Assembly: GCA_903859265.1 (NCBI GenBank)
Contig: CAIOLZ010000029.1
Location: forward strand, 1-15,333
Source: an uncultured beta proteobacterium
GTDB lineage: Bacteria > Pseudomonadota > Gammaproteobacteria > Burkholderiales > Burkholderiaceae_C
DNA: 15,333 bases
Direction of reading: 5' to 3'
In this document: piece by piece, positions 13,805 through 15,333 of the stretch
How positions within the stretch are numbered: position 1 is the stretch's first letter
Layout of the letters: the number at the start of each line of letters is the position of its first letter
Translations under genes and position numbers: made by a program
Notes under the pieces: model-generated
What the model saw: the letters and a program-made list of their open reading frames with translations, nothing else
The model's database searches: none
What the model was told of the DNA's origin: nothing

Positions 13805-15333
13805 ATGCTCAATCACCAACGCCTTCCTTTTCCCTACCGCCCGGAAGCCGCGGTAGTTGCCCAACGACTTGGCACATTGCAGCACGCACTGGAATGGTCG
13901 GAGGCCGCGAAAGTGGCCAGTCCCTGGGTGCAGGCGGTGCGGGACAACCCTCCGCCATTTTGGGCGATGGAGAGTTTGTTGAGGGAATATCCCATCTCCA
14001 GTGCTGAGGGCTTGGCGCTGATGCGGCTGGCCGAAGCGCTGCTGCGCGTACCCGATGCGGATACTGCCATTGCCTTGACCGCCGACCAGTTGGGCCGGGC
14101 CGATTTTGACGGAAGTGGCGACAAGGTGCTGGCCCGTCTGGGCAGTACGGCTATCGCGATGTCCAAGCATTTTTTGCCGAATGCGCCAGCCGACGGGTCG
14201 GGCGCGGCCGGGCCGGGGCTGATGGCCAAGCTTGGCGCCCGCACGGTGGTCGCAGCGACTTTGCGGGCAGTCCAATTGCTGGGGCGCCAGTTTGTGCTGG
14301 GGCAGACCATTGCGCAGGCGGTGATGGAGGCCGACGCAGCGCGCAAAAAGGCCAATTTGCGTTATTCCTACGACATGCTGGGCGAGGGTGCCCGCACCGA
14401 CGCGGACGCATTGAACTACCTGAAAAGCTACGCCGATGCGATCCACTTTATCGCCGGCCACGCCTCGCAAAGCGGTCCCCTGGAACACAACGACGGCATC
14501 TCGATCAAGCTCAGTGCCCTGCATCCGCGCTACGAAGACGCCCAAAGCCAGCGCGTCATGGACGAACTGGTGCCGCGCGTCTGGGGGCTGTGTGAACTGG
14601 CGGCACGCGCCAACATCAATTTGACGATTGATGCCGAAGAGGTTGACCGGCTGGAGCTTTCTCTTGATGTGCTGGAGGCGCTGATTGCCAAAGTCGCCCA
14701 ACATTTCCCGCAATGGAGTGGTTTTGGTCTGGCCATGCAGGCTTACCAGACCCGGGCGCTGGAGTTGATCGACGTGGTGGCCGCATTGGCACGCCAATAC
14801 AAAGTGCGTCTGATGTGTCGCTTGGTCAAAGGCGCTTACTGGGACGCTGAAATCAAACGCGCTCAGGAACTGGGCTTGCCCGCGTACCCGGTGTTTACCC
14901 ACAAGCACCACACCGATATTTCTTACCTCGCCTGCGCCCGGGCCCTGCTCGACGCGAGCGACGCGATTTACCCGCAGTTTGCGACCCACAACGCCGCCAC
15001 CATTGCGGCCATTTTGCAAATGGCTGCCCGTACCGGAGGCGCCTTTGAGCTGCAGCGGCTCCATGGCATGGGCGAGGGTGTTTACCGTGAAGTACTGAAA
15101 AACCCGCTGATCGCCTGCCGCGTGTATGCGCCGGTGGGCGCGCACCGTGATTTGCTGGCGTATCTGGTGCGGCGCCTGCTGGAGAACGGCGCGAACTCGT
15201 CCTTTGTGCACCAACTGGCCGACGAGTCCATCGGTATGCAGGAGTTGCTGATTTCGCCAATGCGGCTGGAGAGCCAGCCCTCGCTGCCGCTGCCGGTGGC
15301 CCTGTTTGGCACGGTGGCAGGAGCCCGCGCCAA
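13805..15333 (+). CDS. putA: Bifunctional PutA, proline dehydrogenase part (runs off the window)
   Basis: The visible 509 codons encode the FAD-dependent proline dehydrogenase half of PutA, which oxidises proline to pyrroline-5-carboxylate at the membrane; the P5C dehydrogenase half must lie beyond 15333. Motifs: ISIKLSALHPRYE, LTIDAEE, RLVKGAYWDAEIKRA (Lys342), YPVFTHKHHTDISYLACA, QFATHNAAT, FELQRLHGMGEGVY and YLVRRLLENGANSSF with substrate-binding Arg456-Arg457, which match Arg555-Arg556 of E. coli PutA. That offset of 99 residues means the ribbon-helix-helix DNA-binding domain at the N-terminus of E. coli PutA is missing, so this PutA should not repress its own gene. The linker after HQLADES resembles the start of the C-terminal module, supporting a bifunctional enzyme. 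GAGGA at 13794-13798 fixes the ATG. The neighbouring Lrp-family gene is the likely regulator. Confidence 0.95.
   Translation, partial: MLNHQRLPFPYRPEAAVVAQRLGTLQHALEWSEAAKVASPWVQAVRDNPPPFWAMESLLREYPISSAEGLALMRLAEALLRVPDADTAIALTADQLGRADFDGSGDKVLARLGSTAIAMSKHFLPNAPADGSGAAGPGLMAKLGARTVVAATLRAVQLLGRQFVLGQTIAQAVMEADAARKKANLRYSYDMLGEGARTDADALNYLKSYADAIHFIAGHASQSGPLEHNDGISIKLSALHPRYEDAQSQRVMDELVPRVWGLCELAARANINLTIDAEEVDRLELSLDVLEALIAKVAQHFPQWSGFGLAMQAYQTRALELIDVVAALARQYKVRLMCRLVKGAYWDAEIKRAQELGLPAYPVFTHKHHTDISYLACARALLDASDAIYPQFATHNAATIAAILQMAARTGGAFELQRLHGMGEGVYREVLKNPLIACRVYAPVGAHRDLLAYLVRRLLENGANSSFVHQLADESIGMQELLISPMRLESQPSLPLPVALFGTVAGARA

Noticed and set aside
13784..15214. Long minus-strand open frame (476 codons) opposite putA
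   Set aside because: putA is certain from its motifs on the plus strand; the antisense frame is a codon-bias shadow with no recognisable protein family.
1..15333. Mobile elements, CRISPR arrays, tRNA/rRNA genes, toxin-antitoxin or phage genes
   Set aside because: No transposase, integrase, repeat-spacer pattern or structural RNA was seen; gene content and order fit a conserved chromosome region.

Overview
The window looks like ordinary chromosome from a beta-proteobacterium of the order Burkholderiales, most likely a Comamonadaceae/Rhodoferax-like organism. The reasons are the moderately high GC content, a Tat-exported HiPIP, the pilT/pilU pair divergent from yggS, and the rsmI <> yraN-gmhA-dolP block. 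I see no tRNA, rRNA, CRISPR array, insertion sequence, integrase or prophage gene. The genus assignment is inference only.

Layout. (1) 45-3117, plus strand: a tight three-gene unit of a predicted exported Tgl-type transglutaminase lipoprotein, a divergent NRAMP-family metal transporter (joined by an ATGA overlap) and a membrane-anchored DUF218 (YdcF/SanA-like) protein. (2) 3118-3330: spacer with a possible -10 element and an FNR-like dyad, ahead of a high-potential iron-sulfur protein gene and a small unknown gene (3331-3994). (3) 4033-6602: rsmI on the minus strand, divergent from yraN-gmhA-BON lipoprotein (dolP-like). This is the E. coli rsmI/lpoA/yraN/diaA/dolP neighbourhood without lpoA. 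The two start codons facing each other share one CATG. (4) 6605-9760, minus strand: pilT-pilU (type IV pilus retraction ATPases) followed 3 nt later by a beta-hydroxyacid dehydrogenase gene. (5) 9804-10511: yggS (PLP homeostasis), divergent from pilT and overlapping tail-to-tail with an lrp-family gene. (6) 10498-13604, minus strand: a MASE1-PAS-GGDEF-EAL c-di-GMP protein followed 5 nt later by the lrp-family regulator. (7) 13605-13804: a palindrome-rich divergent spacer. (8) 13805 to the window end: the proline dehydrogenase half of a long PutA that lacks the usual N-terminal DNA-binding domain.

How the genes may work together. The last block is the most interesting. PutA without its own repressor domain sits beside an Lrp/AsnC-family gene that could be its regulator (PutR-like). 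A c-di-GMP gene lies between them and is co-transcribed with the regulator. In that c-di-GMP protein the diguanylate cyclase motif and its I-site are intact, but the EAL domain has Gln where the general-base Glu is expected, so it may be a cyclase rather than a phosphodiesterase. The other candidate for a new system is the transglutaminase-NRAMP-DUF218 unit, where an envelope cross-linking enzyme is translationally coupled to a transporter whose TM6 metal-binding Met-Pro motif is replaced by Asn-Pro. Most other genes are standard housekeeping genes.
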